Of a stretch of 64,000 bases of DNA, positions 48,844-59,887 are shown piece by piece. Below the pieces are notes generated by a model, which did not search any database, had not been told where the DNA came from, and saw only the letters and a list, made by a program, of their open reading frames with translations. A program made the translations under genes and the position numbers. Position 1 is the stretch's first letter. Every line of letters starts with the position of its first letter. The stretch spans positions 50,544,094-50,608,093 of the forward strand of contig NC_079136.1 in NCBI RefSeq assembly GCF_945859705.1. Direction: 5' to 3'. Origin of the DNA: Episyrphus balteatus (Eukaryota; Arthropoda; Insecta; Diptera; Syrphidae).

Positions 48844-50554
48844 CTGTTTTTAATTCATGCTAGAAATTTTACTAAAAGCAAAAGATAACCTAATTTTGTA
48901 TATATAAAAAAGTAATTCAATTTTAAATTGAAATAATTTAAATAATTTTTTATTATTTTTGTTATTTTTTTCTTCGTTATAAAAAAGTATTCAAACGAAA
49001 AGTACCTATTGATTTTTTTTTTTTATCTTTATTTTGCACAACTGAAATGAAAACTTCCATTTTTGTAAAATTAATAAATAATTAAATTATTCAATAAAGG
49101 TTTTGTCCTAAAAACTGACTGATTAGGTACAAAACCCTAATTAAACAAAAAAAAAAAAATAATGAATAAATTATTAAATAAAGTTTATGTTTAAAGAATA
49201 GATTTTACTTAGGTATATCCTCATTTATGAACAAATAAAAAAAAAAAAATAAATAATGTAAAATACGAGAAAAACACCTTAAGGCCTTCATCCGTCTATT
49301 AGATTCCATTCAATATGGGTTCATAATTGAGGTTTAAAAATAAACTCAATTTTCTATTGAAATGAACAAAACCTCAATAAAGTTTTTTTTCCTCTGTATA
49401 TGCGAATACCTATATGTTTGTCGTGTATTATTTTTTCATATTACGCTAATTTATCAAAAAAGCAAAACAATCTGTGCCAATCCATCTTAATTTAAAATAA
49501 TTCTATAAATTTTCGAGTGCACGCAAAAAAAAAAAGTAACAACATCTTTTTCTGCTGATTCCTGTGAATTGTTCCCTTCTTGTTAATAGCTTCGTACGTG
49601 TGTTTCCTTTTTTTTTGTTGTATTTTATACTCAAATAACGACTTGAAATTCTTGAATAATTTAAAATATTAAACACTCACAATGTGGGAGCAATGAACAT
49701 ACAACAGCAAATAACAAAAAAAAAAGGGAATACACCACACATACACATGCAAACATACTCCTATTCATATATGAACCTGGTATATCTTATTCCCGGGTGG
49801 GAAAAAGTTCATGATTAATATTCCGAAAAATTGCTGCTCAATATTTTTATCAGGCTGCGAGCAATTCAAACCAACAGCTTTCTTCTTCCCCCCCTACCAT
49901 TGTATTTGAGAATACCTTCACAGAAAAAAAGGGAATAATATTGTGTGGGAACCTTTCCAATTTGAATGTGGTGACCATAGTTACAATGTGTTCAACACTA
50001 GTAGGCAGGCTAACTAGTGTTTAATTTTTTCAAAGAAAATTATAACATTTCAATTTCTAAATTAAGAAAAATTTGAGAAAACTTTTATTCGTAGCGATCA
50101 ATTTGTTTTTTTTTTTTTTCATATTTTTCTTATTATGTAATTTTTTTTGAAAAATTTTAACTTTAGTGATCTTGCTTTACTTTCTTTTTAATGAAGTTTT
50201 TTGAAGTGAAAACTTCTTTAGTATCGTAGTGATTTGAAACAAGATGAAACGAAAACGCGACACGACTTCAACTTGTTATAACTTTTTTGTTTTAATAGAT
50301 AGAAGAATGAAATTTGTACTGTAGATAGGTAATTAAATAAATTATAATTGTACAAAATTTCAATTAATTTCATATTCAAAATTCGGAGATAACGGTAAAA
50401 AGATGTTCTTTTCCAACACACGTTATATCTTTTGATCTAGTGCACATACAAATTTGATTTAACTTTAATACGCATGCTGATAACATAACTTTTTATTTGA
50501 TATATCACACATAACGTTACGTGCTCTACAAGTTACACAATCTTAAATTGAAAA

Positions 50555-52060
50555 TTTTAAAATACCTCAAAACACCTGTGGAGATCTGTTGACGATGACC
50601 AGTGCCCATGTTCTGTAACTTTTATCACGAACGATAAAATATTTGAATGACTTTAAAATGCATTTTATCTTTTCAAAATAAAAGAAATTTCGTTCAAAAT
50701 CATAATTTCTCAATTCATAAATTCTGAATTTGAAAGAAAATTTGCTTTATTTATGGAAGAAAATGGATTTTAGAGACGTTGAAAAACGTTTATCGCCAGT
50801 GATAAACTTACAGAACAGGGGCCCAGCTACCAGTGTAGGAAGTACCGTAATCTCAGTCTGGAAATTCGACATGGTAGACTTTAAAAAATTCTAACTTCTC
50901 TTATAGACATCTTTGAAATAAGATTTATGCATCATTATACAAGGTGAAACAATAAGCTTTCACATGGTATAGGTATAAAGTTTGTTATAGGTTGTCAAAC
51001 AAAAAAATTGATTTAATAGCATGAGAACATAAAAATAAATGTTTTTTTTGCTTTTTGGATGAAATTTCATCAAGTTTAAAAAATTCTAGCTCTTTTTGTA
51101 GATGTCTTATAGACTTTATATATATATATATTTTGAGATAAGACAATAAGCTTTTAGATGGTGTAAACATTTGTATAGGTTGTTAGGGAAAAAAATGGAT
51201 TTAATAGCGTGAGAAGATAAAAATACGTGTTTTTTCGCTTTTTTTGATGGAAATTGATCGAGTTCAAAAAATTCTAGCTCTTTTTGTAGATGACTCAGAG
51301 ACCTGATCAATATATATATTTTTAGCTTAGACAATAAGCTTTCAGATGATATAAAATTTATATAGGTTGTCATATAAAAAACATGGATTTGAAGGTGATA
51401 GAATAAAAATATGTTGGTAGATTTTTTCTATTTTTTTTTTTAGCAAGAAAAACGATTTTTAAGGTTTCACTTCTAACACGTGTGAATTTCACACATGATT
51501 TTTTTTTTTTTTAAACAAATTACTTTAGAAATACATTACACACATGTGTAATGTCTGTCTGAGATGAATTTTCTGAGTGTTTGCTCATGCATTTACTTCA
51601 AAATTTCCTCATTTGGAATTTATAAGTTAAAATGTTAAGAAACCCTTAGGTTTTCTTAACGTAACGAGTAGCTGAAGTGGGCCAATTTTAAATTGAAAAT
51701 CTTAAAAAATACCACAAAACACCTGTGGAGATCTGTTGCCGATGACCAGCCACCAGTGTAGGAAGTACCGTAATCGCAGTTTGAAATTTCGACATGGTTA
51801 GCTTATTCGAAAATTTTTACTTTTTTGTAGGCATGGTAGAAATACGATTGAAGCAACATATACAAGCTGCAATAATAAGCTTTCAGATGATATAAAATTT
51901 ATAATAGGTTGTCATATAAAAAATATGGATTTAAAGGTGATGGAATAAAAAAAAGGTAAATTTTTTCGATTTTTTTTTTTTGTAAGAAAAATGATTTTTT
52001 AAGGTTTCACTTCTACCACGTATAAATTGCACACATGATTTTTTTTTTGTAAAGCCATTG
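50555..52060. repeat. Complex tandem repeat with AATAAGCTTTCAGATG units
   Basis: Units of about 190 bp carry ACAATAAGCTTTCA(C/G)ATG(G/A)TAT, ATAGGTTGTCA and ATTCTAGCTCTTTTTGTAGA at about 50947, 51143 and 51331, and again near 51870. A larger repeat of about 1.1 kb links the GGAGATCTGTTG.CGATGACCAG...GGAAGTACCGTAATC block at 50580-50880 to 51728-51800. Another repeat of about 540 bp links 51360-51510 to 51900-52045. Confidence 0.7.
50603..50822. mobile_element. 220-bp MITE with a paralogous empty site
   Basis: The ends TGCCCATGTTCTGTAA and TTACAGAACAGGGGC are inverted and the interior has TTTATC(A/G)C arms. It is flanked by CCAG on both sides (50599-50602 and 50823-50826). The related repeat unit at 51741-51760 reads GATGACCAGCCACCAGTG without the element, showing the unoccupied site with a single CCAG. 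Confidence 0.8.
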
Positions 52061-52069
52061 TATTATCAG

Positions 52070-52922
52070 ATAGATGGTTATGCCTTAACTTAAACTTTTT
52101 AGCTTCAGGTTTTATTGAAAATTTTATCGTTTCTCATATATATTTTGCAAAAAAAAAAAACAAAATTTTTTAAAGAATGGAATAATTGGAATGGTGGCAC
52201 AAGGCTGAATTTTCAATACGATAATAACTTCTTAAATAAACTTAATTGTTCTTCTATCCGAATAGTACTTAATAAATGTGACCCTGCATTAGAATATTTT
52301 AAGAACCAGTTTAAATTCTGTTTACCGTTGAGGAATTCGAACCTTTTGGTGTTTCGTTCAGAATTCTTCCGTTTAGAAGGAATTTCTTACTTCTGAAAGG
52401 GTTATCAGTTATGTATTCAACAAGAGTGAAAAACAGTGATTCCTAATTTTACCAAAGTTATAAGGGAAAGTCTTTGATTCAAAAAGATTGAATTATAATA
52501 ATGACTGATAAAATACGTGAGACCCGTAATTCTCCCGGGCAAATCCACGACTTTAACAAAGCAATTTGTGATTGTTCTGAAAAAAAACTGTAATTTTACC
52601 AGGTGATTTTTTTTTTCCAACAGAAAATCACTGTGGCAAATAATCGTCATTGGAAGAAAGTCTTGATGACATGTGTTGTGCAACGGAAGCTTTAAAGAGT
52701 TTGCGTGGATATTGTCTTAAGTCACTCGTGGATAACCTCAAAAGATACACACTTTTACAGTAAAGATATTCCAAACAGAAAGATGGAAAAAAGTTGTGTT
52801 TGAAGATGAACAATTTATGATTTATCTGTAACCATTTTTCCAAAGAAAAGTTGCATTTTAAAGAAAAAATTGGGGGAATTAAGAAATTATGAACAAATCA
52901 ACAAGTTTTGTTAACAACGTTA
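52070..52922. other. Unassigned intronic DNA
   Basis: Open frames at 52115-52396 and 52417-52843 were read. None shows a convincing domain, though the latter's minus-strand frame has a weak transposon-like flavour. No feature is supported. Confidence 0.3.
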
Positions 52923-53827
52923 GGGAAGAAGGGGGTACATTTGACATTTAGTTTTTAAAGGTTTGTATTTTCGAAAACTGTTAATATTTTCCAATGTTTT
53001 GTTTTGTATTTGATTTTTGACTATTGAAAATTATTGACTATTCAAAATTATACTAACAGTAATTTTTTTTGTTTTGCAACATTTCAACATTAAAAAAAAA
53101 TAATGTTTTCTAAAAAAAGTCATTTTGTCAAAAGTGCGCCGGGACCGGGGCACATTTGACTTTAAAAGGGGTACATTTGACAATGGTGGATTCTATTTTT
53201 TAAAACAATCAGCGGATCTTGCTCGTTTATTGTTTGATTAGAAAACAAAAAAAAAATGTTTTGTTTTAAGCAATCTACTTACTAAGCAATACAACGAAAA
53301 AAAATAAATCAAAAAATTAATTTTCTAAAAAGAAGAAGAAAAAACAAAAAACTATAAAATATTTAAAAAAATCCATCCATTGATATATTAATCAAAATAA
53401 ATCGATGTCGCTTTATTTTTAAATAATTTATTTAATATATAATTCCCCAAAGTCAACTTAAAACTGTGCCCCCATTGCAAAAGTCAAAAGTGCCCCGAAG
53501 GAGCCTCATAAGTGTTTTTCTTTTTTTCCAATAACTAATATTATTTTTTTACAAAGCTGGTTTTAAATTCCTAAACTTTAAGCATAGTGCTATCAGAATA
53601 TTGATTCACCATTAAAAAAACTTTTTTATTAGGTTCAGAAATACAGAAAACACGAAAACACGTGGTACTCCGCTAAAAGTTAATGAAAGACTGCGAAATT
53701 TCACAAAATTTCTTTAAATCAAACTAAGCTTCTTTCTTCATCCAAATTATTCTTTATCAAGGGCACCATCATACCGAAAAACGCAAAGTCAAATGTGCCC
53801 CGGTGTCAAATGCACCCCAGCTTACCC
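52923..53827. mobile_element. 905-bp element with repeated GGGGCACATTTGAC motif
   Basis: The left end GGGAAGAAGGGGGTACATTTGAC resembles the complement of the right end, GGGTAAGCTGGGGTGCATTTGAC. The motif GGGG(C/T)ACATTTGAC recurs subterminally (53150-53180; complement 53460-53500 and 53785-53820). TA flanks it at 52921-52922 and 53828-53829. Non-autonomous; superfamily not assigned. Confidence 0.65.
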
Positions 53828-53829
53828 TA

Positions 53830-55768
53830 TGAACCTTGTGTTAAAGTTTTTATTTGACCCAGAGAGAAACCCTTACGAATGTTTAGTGGGGCAAGAGTGC
53901 AGTGTGTTGAGCAGCTTGGAGATAAAAATTATTGTATTAGTATAAAATTGCTAATAAGAAGTAAAATTACCATCATTTAAATTTAAGGACAGATGGTAAC
54001 CTCTCATGCATAATGTATATGGGTGGGTGTAATTCTGGAAAATTTTCACTTTTGTGCTTTGTATGTTGTTTTTCACGCTGTGATACCTCGAAATGCCTGA
54101 AGTTAAAACACAAACATTATATTTCGATCCTCGGGTTTTGATATTAAAATTAAAGCTGGGTTGGGCTTTAGGGATTTGTAATATTGGAATGTGTTTATTT
54201 ATATTGCCAATATTCCAGACCAGTTCATACACTATATGATGTATTGTTTATATTATTTTGGTGTGAAACTTTACTAACGTGTGGTCATAGTATAGTTTCA
54301 CTGGTGACAAAATTTATTATTGTTGGCAATCTATTTTCATTACTTAATTTAATCTCAAATATATGCATATATTTACACAATAAATTGGGTTATAAAATTA
54401 ACATGAAACCAAAACCGAATCAAAAAAAAAAAAACAACAAAAAATGTGAATGGAAAGGAGTGTCATTTGTGAAAAGTAAATATTCGATGGTGGCTTAATT
54501 AAAGTTTTTATTTTTTGTTGTTAGCAACCATAAAAGAGTGATTTAAATCGAGTTATGGCAAATATGTTTGATAAATTGCAAATTTTTTTTTGTTAAGGAA
54601 CCCTTAGATCCTGTGGTTACATTTATTAGGAAAACAAAAATTTAATATTGAATCCTCTGTGCTCTTTAAATTTCACCTCAAAATAATTACGTATTAAAGC
54701 TTTGAGATTTCATAAAACCAAATATAAACTTAAGCCTCCTCCTGTTTAAATAACATACCTACATTAAAATGAAGCATTACGGTGTTGTATATAATTTTCA
54801 TTTAAATTTCTTAAAAGATTCATAGAACGTTTAGCACGTTTTCCACGAAATAACGAAACCTTTTCAAATTACAAATTCAATTTCATCATAAACAGCTTAA
54901 TCTATATTGCAAATTGAAAAGCGCAACTTAACATTGGCTAAAAACCTTTTGTGTTATTGATAGCTATACTGTGATGTGGTTTGGTCATATATTACTATAA
55001 GTATACGTCTATACACAAAAATCCCTATCAGCATGATGATGATCTAGTATAGAAAGTTTGATAGAATTTAATAGAGGTATACCAAACCTACTCGGTATAT
55101 GTACATAATATTTTCAAAAAAGGATGCTTCCATCCTTGTAATTGGGTTTTTCCTCAAATGCAGATTGAGGTTAGAACGTAAAAGCTTTATCATACATATA
55201 ACAGTATAGTAGCACATTCCCTGATGGATGAATTTATTAATAGAAATGTTTTGCCAGTTCATTATACAATTCATTAGAAATATATATATTAATGTATGAA
55301 GAAGTGTATATGCATAGATAAGTCATATAGGCAAGCAAAATGTGGTACAAACCAGGCGTCACCACTATTTTTGGCCGTATTCTGTCAGTTTGCGAAGCCA
55401 ATAGGACACCAGGGAATGCATCATCAGGTTTTGACATACACATTCATATAGCATATCATAACGAAATCTCGATTCGTGCCCTCGTGTAATAACTGAAAGT
55501 GTCTACAGTAGATTCCAGTTAAATTATCACCTGATTGATTTGGAAAGTGTTGAAAATTGAGTTTACAGTTGGATTAAAATTTTATTATGACAAAGGACTT
55601 ACAAATTAGTAAATGCAATACTTTTTAAGTTTATATTTTTTAGAAGCTGGTCTCAGAAAACAAAACTGGACTGGACAATAACATGAAAAAAATCGGCTTA
55701 TTTATTAATGGAAATTTTCTGATGGAAGCAAACTAGAGATATGAAGACACGTATTAATTCTAAAGAAC
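53830..55768. other. Intronic DNA with no recognised feature
   Basis: AT-rich sequence with moderate complexity. Open frames of up to 104 codons show no domain. Nothing repetitive stands out. Confidence 0.35.
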
Positions 55769-56790
55769 CTTTTTACTTGCTCTATAGGGCAAGTATTGGT
55801 TTCGTGTCGAAAAAAAAATTGAGGTTTTAATCAAAACCAACATTACGATGATGGAGAATTCCGAAAAAGTGGGTCTCGCAATTCCGTCCGTCCGTCTGTG
55901 CGTCTGTGCGTCCATCTGTACACATTTCCACAGCCTAAACGGATGAACGGATTTTCTTCAAATTTGGTACAGATGATTTTTATGGAATTCTAAATGTTGG
56001 TTTCTTTTTGTTTTTTTATATCTCGTTTAGAACGTATACCTCCCGGAAGGCTCTACACCGCAGTTGTGCGTCCAGCACTCACATACGGTTCACAATGTTG
56101 GACAATGTACAAAAAGTATGAGAGTAAGTTAACGGCAGCTGAGATGAAGATGCTTCGCATGACAGCAGGAGTAACAAAGCTTGATAGAATTAGAAGTACG
56201 AAGATCCGAGGAAGCCTTCATGTTAAAAACACCATCTCCCAAAAAATTGAACACGACCGACTCAGTTGGTATTGCCATGTTCAAAGGAGAGATCCTGAGA
56301 ACCCCGTCAAAAAAGCAATATCATACAACGTTCCAACACGAAATAAAAAGAAAGGTAGGCCTAAAAACTCCTGGTACAAGCAAATGCAAAACCACCAGCA
56401 TTCAGTTGGCCTTAGAAATGGAACAATACAAAACCGGGAGGCTTGCCGCCGATTTCTGAGGTCAACCCGGCGAACCCCACAGGCGGATCACTAGTGTGAA
56501 GCAGTTACGTGGGATAGTTATAGCGCCGAGAAAAAGGAAGAAGAAGAAGAACGTATACCTCCCATACAAAAAAATACGATATTGCGAATTTCTCGAAAAC
56601 GGCTCTAACGATTTTGATTAAACTTTGTATACGTAATATTTAAAGCAGTGGCAATAAAACTGCATTTTTATTTTTTCTCAAAAAAGTCAAATAACAAAAA
56701 AACATTTTTCATTTAACAAAATTTTACCCTAAATGTCGGCTCTTCCCCAATATCAATTTTTTTTAAATTTAGAGCCAGCTTTTAAAATCT
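55769..56790 (+). repeat. Hairpin/GTCYG dispersed repeat, copy 2, split by a LINE
   Basis: It begins with the palindrome ACTTGCTCTATAGGGCAAGT, then TTGGTTTCGTG, an AAAACCAACATTACGATGATGG-like block and a GTCCGTCCGTCTGTGCGTC tract. It reaches GAACGTATACCTCCC at 56030-56044, where a LINE is inserted. The repeat resumes after the second copy of that word at 56563 (CATACAAAA...AACGGCTCTAACGATTTTG). Confidence 0.7.
56045..56547 (+). mobile_element. 5'-truncated LINE with intact 3' ORF end and 16-bp target duplication
   Basis: AGAACGTATACCTCCC flanks the fragment directly (56029-56044 and 56548-56563). The plus-strand frame to 56494 reads RLYTAVVRPALTYGSQCW, then EMKMLRMTAGVTK and KKGRPKNSWYKQMQ. 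This is the region after the RT core in RTE/CR1-like LINEs (Y-G-S-Q-C-W, then the E-M-K-M-L-R block). It is followed by a short 3' UTR and a GAAGAAGAAG tail. It is open over its whole coding part and was therefore inserted fairly recently. It is the same family as 31768-32016 and a decayed copy near 58395-58600. Confidence 0.9.
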
Positions 56791-57318
56791 ATAAGTACAC
56801 TAACATAAAAGTGCTTTGAACTGCAAGAGCAAGTACGTGCGACCCCAGTCGTGCATTTTATTTCAGATGGAAATTGTTAAATTTTCTGAAATGAGATGAG
56901 ATGAAATGTGGTGAAAAGAGTTGAGATGACTTTCAGGATATTAAAAGCCAAAAAAATAGCTTTTTCTGGGCCTCTAATCTTTCCAGGAAAAACTGCAACT
57001 TTTATATCCTATGGCTGTGTCATTGAAAATTTGGATGGAAGTTTCTCCTGAGTGCATTGATTATGCAAACATTAAGTTTCAACTGACTTCCGTACATTTA
57101 CATGCCTCCACTCTAGAAAAAAAGCTTATAAAAACTCTTCAGCATTGATATTAAAATTGTCTCTCCCAAAAAGAAAAAAAGAGCTTATCAACTATCCTGA
57201 TGGTTAGACCAAAAATATGCTGTATTCAATAAAATCGAGCTGATCGCTGTCTTTTTGTGAAAAATAATCTAATAAAGAGATCTATTCCAACATTCTCAAA
57301 AACCTACTAGAAATGGTA

Positions 57319-58288
57319 CACTGAGGAAAAAAAAATGTAACTACTATGGTCAACGTTGATTTAATGTTGAAAAAACTAACATGAAATATCTAATATAAAT
57401 TAAAATTGAAACAAAGTAAAAAAAAATGTTTAATTTTTGTCGGACTTCAGCTTTTGTTGCATTTTATTACCCTAATATCTAATTTTTACTTGCGATATAG
57501 GTACTACATGTATATCAAGTTATGCATTCGTACAAAAAAAAAGTTGAGATAACAATTTTCCATGACATTATGGATGATAGAGAATGCCAAAAAAGTGGGT
57601 TCCGGAAGTCCGTCTGTCTGTCTGATACGAAGCTACAGCCCAAACGGATAAATCCGATTTTCTCCGAAACTACTAATTCGATTTCAACTGAACTTTTTGT
57701 ATAAAAGCATTTTTATATAATTTAAATATAAGCCAAAAATAAAATTTCGAAAAAAATAATTTTTTGAATTTTTATAAAATTTTCAAAAACCGGATGTTGA
57801 ATTTTTTTGAAATTTTGGTTTAAGATATAGATTAGTGATTTCTAGAAAATGACATACCATTTTTATTTTAAAACTTTGTTTCCAAAAAAATTATTTATAC
57901 AAAATTATTTTTTTTAGAAAACGGCTCTAACGATTTTGATTTTTTTTTTCTTAAAATGCATCTTAATATATCAAATAAAACTGCATACTCGTTTTTGAGA
58001 GCAATTTGATTTTGAATGTTGTTTTATTCCTTTGAAAAACGATTTGTATGTGTTATTTTTTTTATTTTTGTTTTACAATAATTTATTACATTTACAAAAT
58101 TTCTATATAAAATGTCCCTGAAAAGTCTACCAACTTTTTCAAGGATGTTTTATAACTGCAAACAACTTTAAACTAACGATGTTCTACTTTGATTTTAAAA
58201 TTATCGTCTTCAACGCAAAATCATTCCGAAAAATAGTTGAATTAACGTGGTTTTGGTTGATTTTAAGTTGTTTTTTTTTCCCTCAGTG
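57319..58288. mobile_element. 970-bp CACTGAGG-ended MITE with internal insertion
   Basis: The ends CACTGAGGAAAAAAA and TTTTTTTCCCTCAGTG are inverted. TA is on both sides (57317-57318 and 58289-58290). Flank-internal blocks TTCAACGTTGATTTAATGTT-like and AATCATTCCGAAAAATAGTT match the element at 61700-62076. Its centre is occupied by a partial hairpin/GTCTG repeat (about 57530-58000) and AT-rich DNA instead of the tRNA-like segment. Confidence 0.75.
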
Positions 58289-58389
58289 TACACATAACTA
58301 TGGCAAATCTGTTTTCACTAGTATTTGAAATGGAGGCCTAATTTTGCATAGTTAAGGCTCAACACTTTTGTTTATAGGAACTGCACAAC

Positions 58390-58610
58390 TGAAGCCCGAA
58401 AAGGCGATACGACCACGAAATAAAAAGAAACGGAGCGCTAAAAACTCCAGGTAAAAGCAAATGGAAAAATAGCATCAAAAATGGAACAATACAAAATCAA
58501 TGAGCTCCACTAGCGGAATCACTAGTGTGAAGCAGATACGTTGGAGAGTTAATTTCTTCTTGAAATCGAGATAACAACAGCACCGAATAAAAAAGAAGGT
58601 CATCCTCTAC
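58390..58610 (+). pseudogene. Decayed LINE 3' end
   Basis: Blocks ACCACGAAATAAAAAGAAA, AAAAACTCCAGGTA and GGAATCACTAGTGTGAAGCA match the 3' ORF end and 3' UTR of the LINE at 56045-56547, with deletions and many substitutions. Confidence 0.7.
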
Positions 58611-58892
58611 AATCTGATAGGCAAGGGCATGTAAAAAACAATTTTGGAAGTCTCAAGTATTCCTCAGGGCATGTACCTGGTTAGGGTCACTTACTGCCAG
58701 ACAGTGTCATGACCAGGGATAGGATCTTGTGGACCTAAAAACTTAAAAAAAGGCAAAATAAAACTCCGAAAAAGGCATAAAAAGGCATTTATTGAGAGAA
58801 GAATGAAATATAAAAATTAATTGCAGTAATTTTGAACAATCATGAGTTTTTTTTAAATTTTCAGTTAACAAGCGCCTGCGATTGTCCCTTAA

Positions 58893-59041
58893 AGCCTGGT
58901 ACGCTGCTCGCGCTAAATTTTAGCTAAGATAAAATTTCCATACAAGTTATCGATAATTTGTATGGCACTCATTTTAGCTCTGCTAAAATTTTTCGATAAT
59001 TTGTATGGGAGCTAAAATTTAGCGCGAGCAGCGTACCAGTC
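58893..59041. mobile_element. 149-bp palindromic TTAA-type MITE nested in the hAT element
   Basis: The ends AGCCTGGTACGCTGCTCGCG and complement are inverted and TTAA flanks them (58889-58892 and 59042-59045). The arms continue as CTAAATTTTAGCT. A relic word GCTGCGTACCAGGCTT lies at about 9553-9568. Confidence 0.8.
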
Positions 59042-59074
59042 TTAAGAGTGCTCTAAAGGAGCTAAAATATCTCT

Positions 59075-59533
59075 CTACATCTGTAGAGACGACTGGACCC
59101 CAATTAAATAACTCGACATCGCCCACTTCAACATTTGCCGGTGCTCTGGGGTCGAACTACGGCATAAGTTCGTTACTGTTTTGACTATTGCTTTCTCTAT
59201 TTAATTAGAAGAAAATGATGGAGACATAAAGCGTCAATACGTTAACGTACGTAGTTCGACCCCTGGATTTGTGTTCCAATGTATTACGCAATTTATTTGT
59301 TCAACTTTTTCGAGTCCCTCAAAAACATCTTTTGCGACTGCCCCTTTCGCAGCTTCCAAATCTCTCTGGATTATGTCCAAAATCTGGAGAACTTCTTCAA
59401 TGGAGTATTGTAAATTGAGTAAGTTAGCTTTTGAACTCTGATACGTGTCGGTTGTCGGCAGCGCAATAGAGCGTAGAAGACAATAAATGGTAGCAATAGC
59501 AGACAAACAAGTTGCATAGGTAGATCTTTTCAT
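59075..59533 (-). pseudogene. Small secreted-protein ORF inside a hAT element, broken by a MITE
   Basis: I do not recognise the protein. From the ATG at 59533 the frame opens MKRSTYATCLSAIATIYCLL, a convincing signal peptide (basic start, hydrophobic core, then ALPTT). A helical, Glu/Leu-rich stretch follows (IEEVLQILDIIQRDLEAAKG, and EGLEKVEQIN). At codon 91 a 114-bp MITE plus its CTG duplication interrupts it; the reading then hits a stop inside the MITE (59234). Ignoring the MITE, the same frame continues to a TAG at 59075-59077, about 113 codons in total. Expression is unknown. It could be a captured host gene; no cysteines or toxin-like pattern suggest a class. Confidence 0.6.
59149..59262. 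mobile_element. 114-bp CTG-flanked MITE, copy 2
   Basis: The ends GGGTCGAACTACG and complement are inverted. CTG flanks the element at 59146-59148 and 59263-59265. The interior is shared with the copy at 12917-13037, but the right arm lacks the ATGCC of that copy. Confidence 0.8.
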
Positions 59534-59887
59534 TCAAATTTTGTTTGTGTGGGGTAATTAGTGAATTTTAAATATAGAATAGATATATTGAGTAAGTAAT
59601 ATACTGAGTAAGTTAGCTTTTTGTTTGTATATTTGAGTGTTTTGTGTGTAGGCATTACCTTTAAGACGCTAAAAAGATAAAAAAACATAAGAAAAGACAA
59701 AAAAAGGCAATAACAAGAGAAAAGGCAAAAAAAGGCAATAACGAAAGAAAAGGCAAAAAAAAGGCAAAATAAAATACATATATTTGGAACGAGGGGATGT
59801 GAAACGTGTTTGTATTTAATCTATAATGTCGTACGATTAAGCAAGAAAAAAAGGCAAATTCCACAACATTCTATCCCTGGTCATGAC

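Larger units (their letters stand above)
58714..59879. mobile_element. 1166-bp hAT-type element carrying a non-transposase ORF
   Basis: The ends CAGGGATAGGATCTTGTGGA and complement CAGGGATAGAATGTTGTGGA are inverted. A perfect 8-bp duplication GTCATGAC flanks the element (58706-58713 and 59880-59887), diagnostic for the hAT superfamily. Subterminal regions carry many AAAGGCA words (58746-58795 and 59697-59770), as expected for transposase-binding clusters. The interior has no transposase but encodes a signal-peptide ORF (59075-59533, minus). Two MITEs are nested inside. Confidence 0.9.

Noticed and set aside
52417..52843. Transposase-like minus-strand frames
   Set aside because: Short and interrupted, with no diagnostic catalytic block that I could name with confidence.
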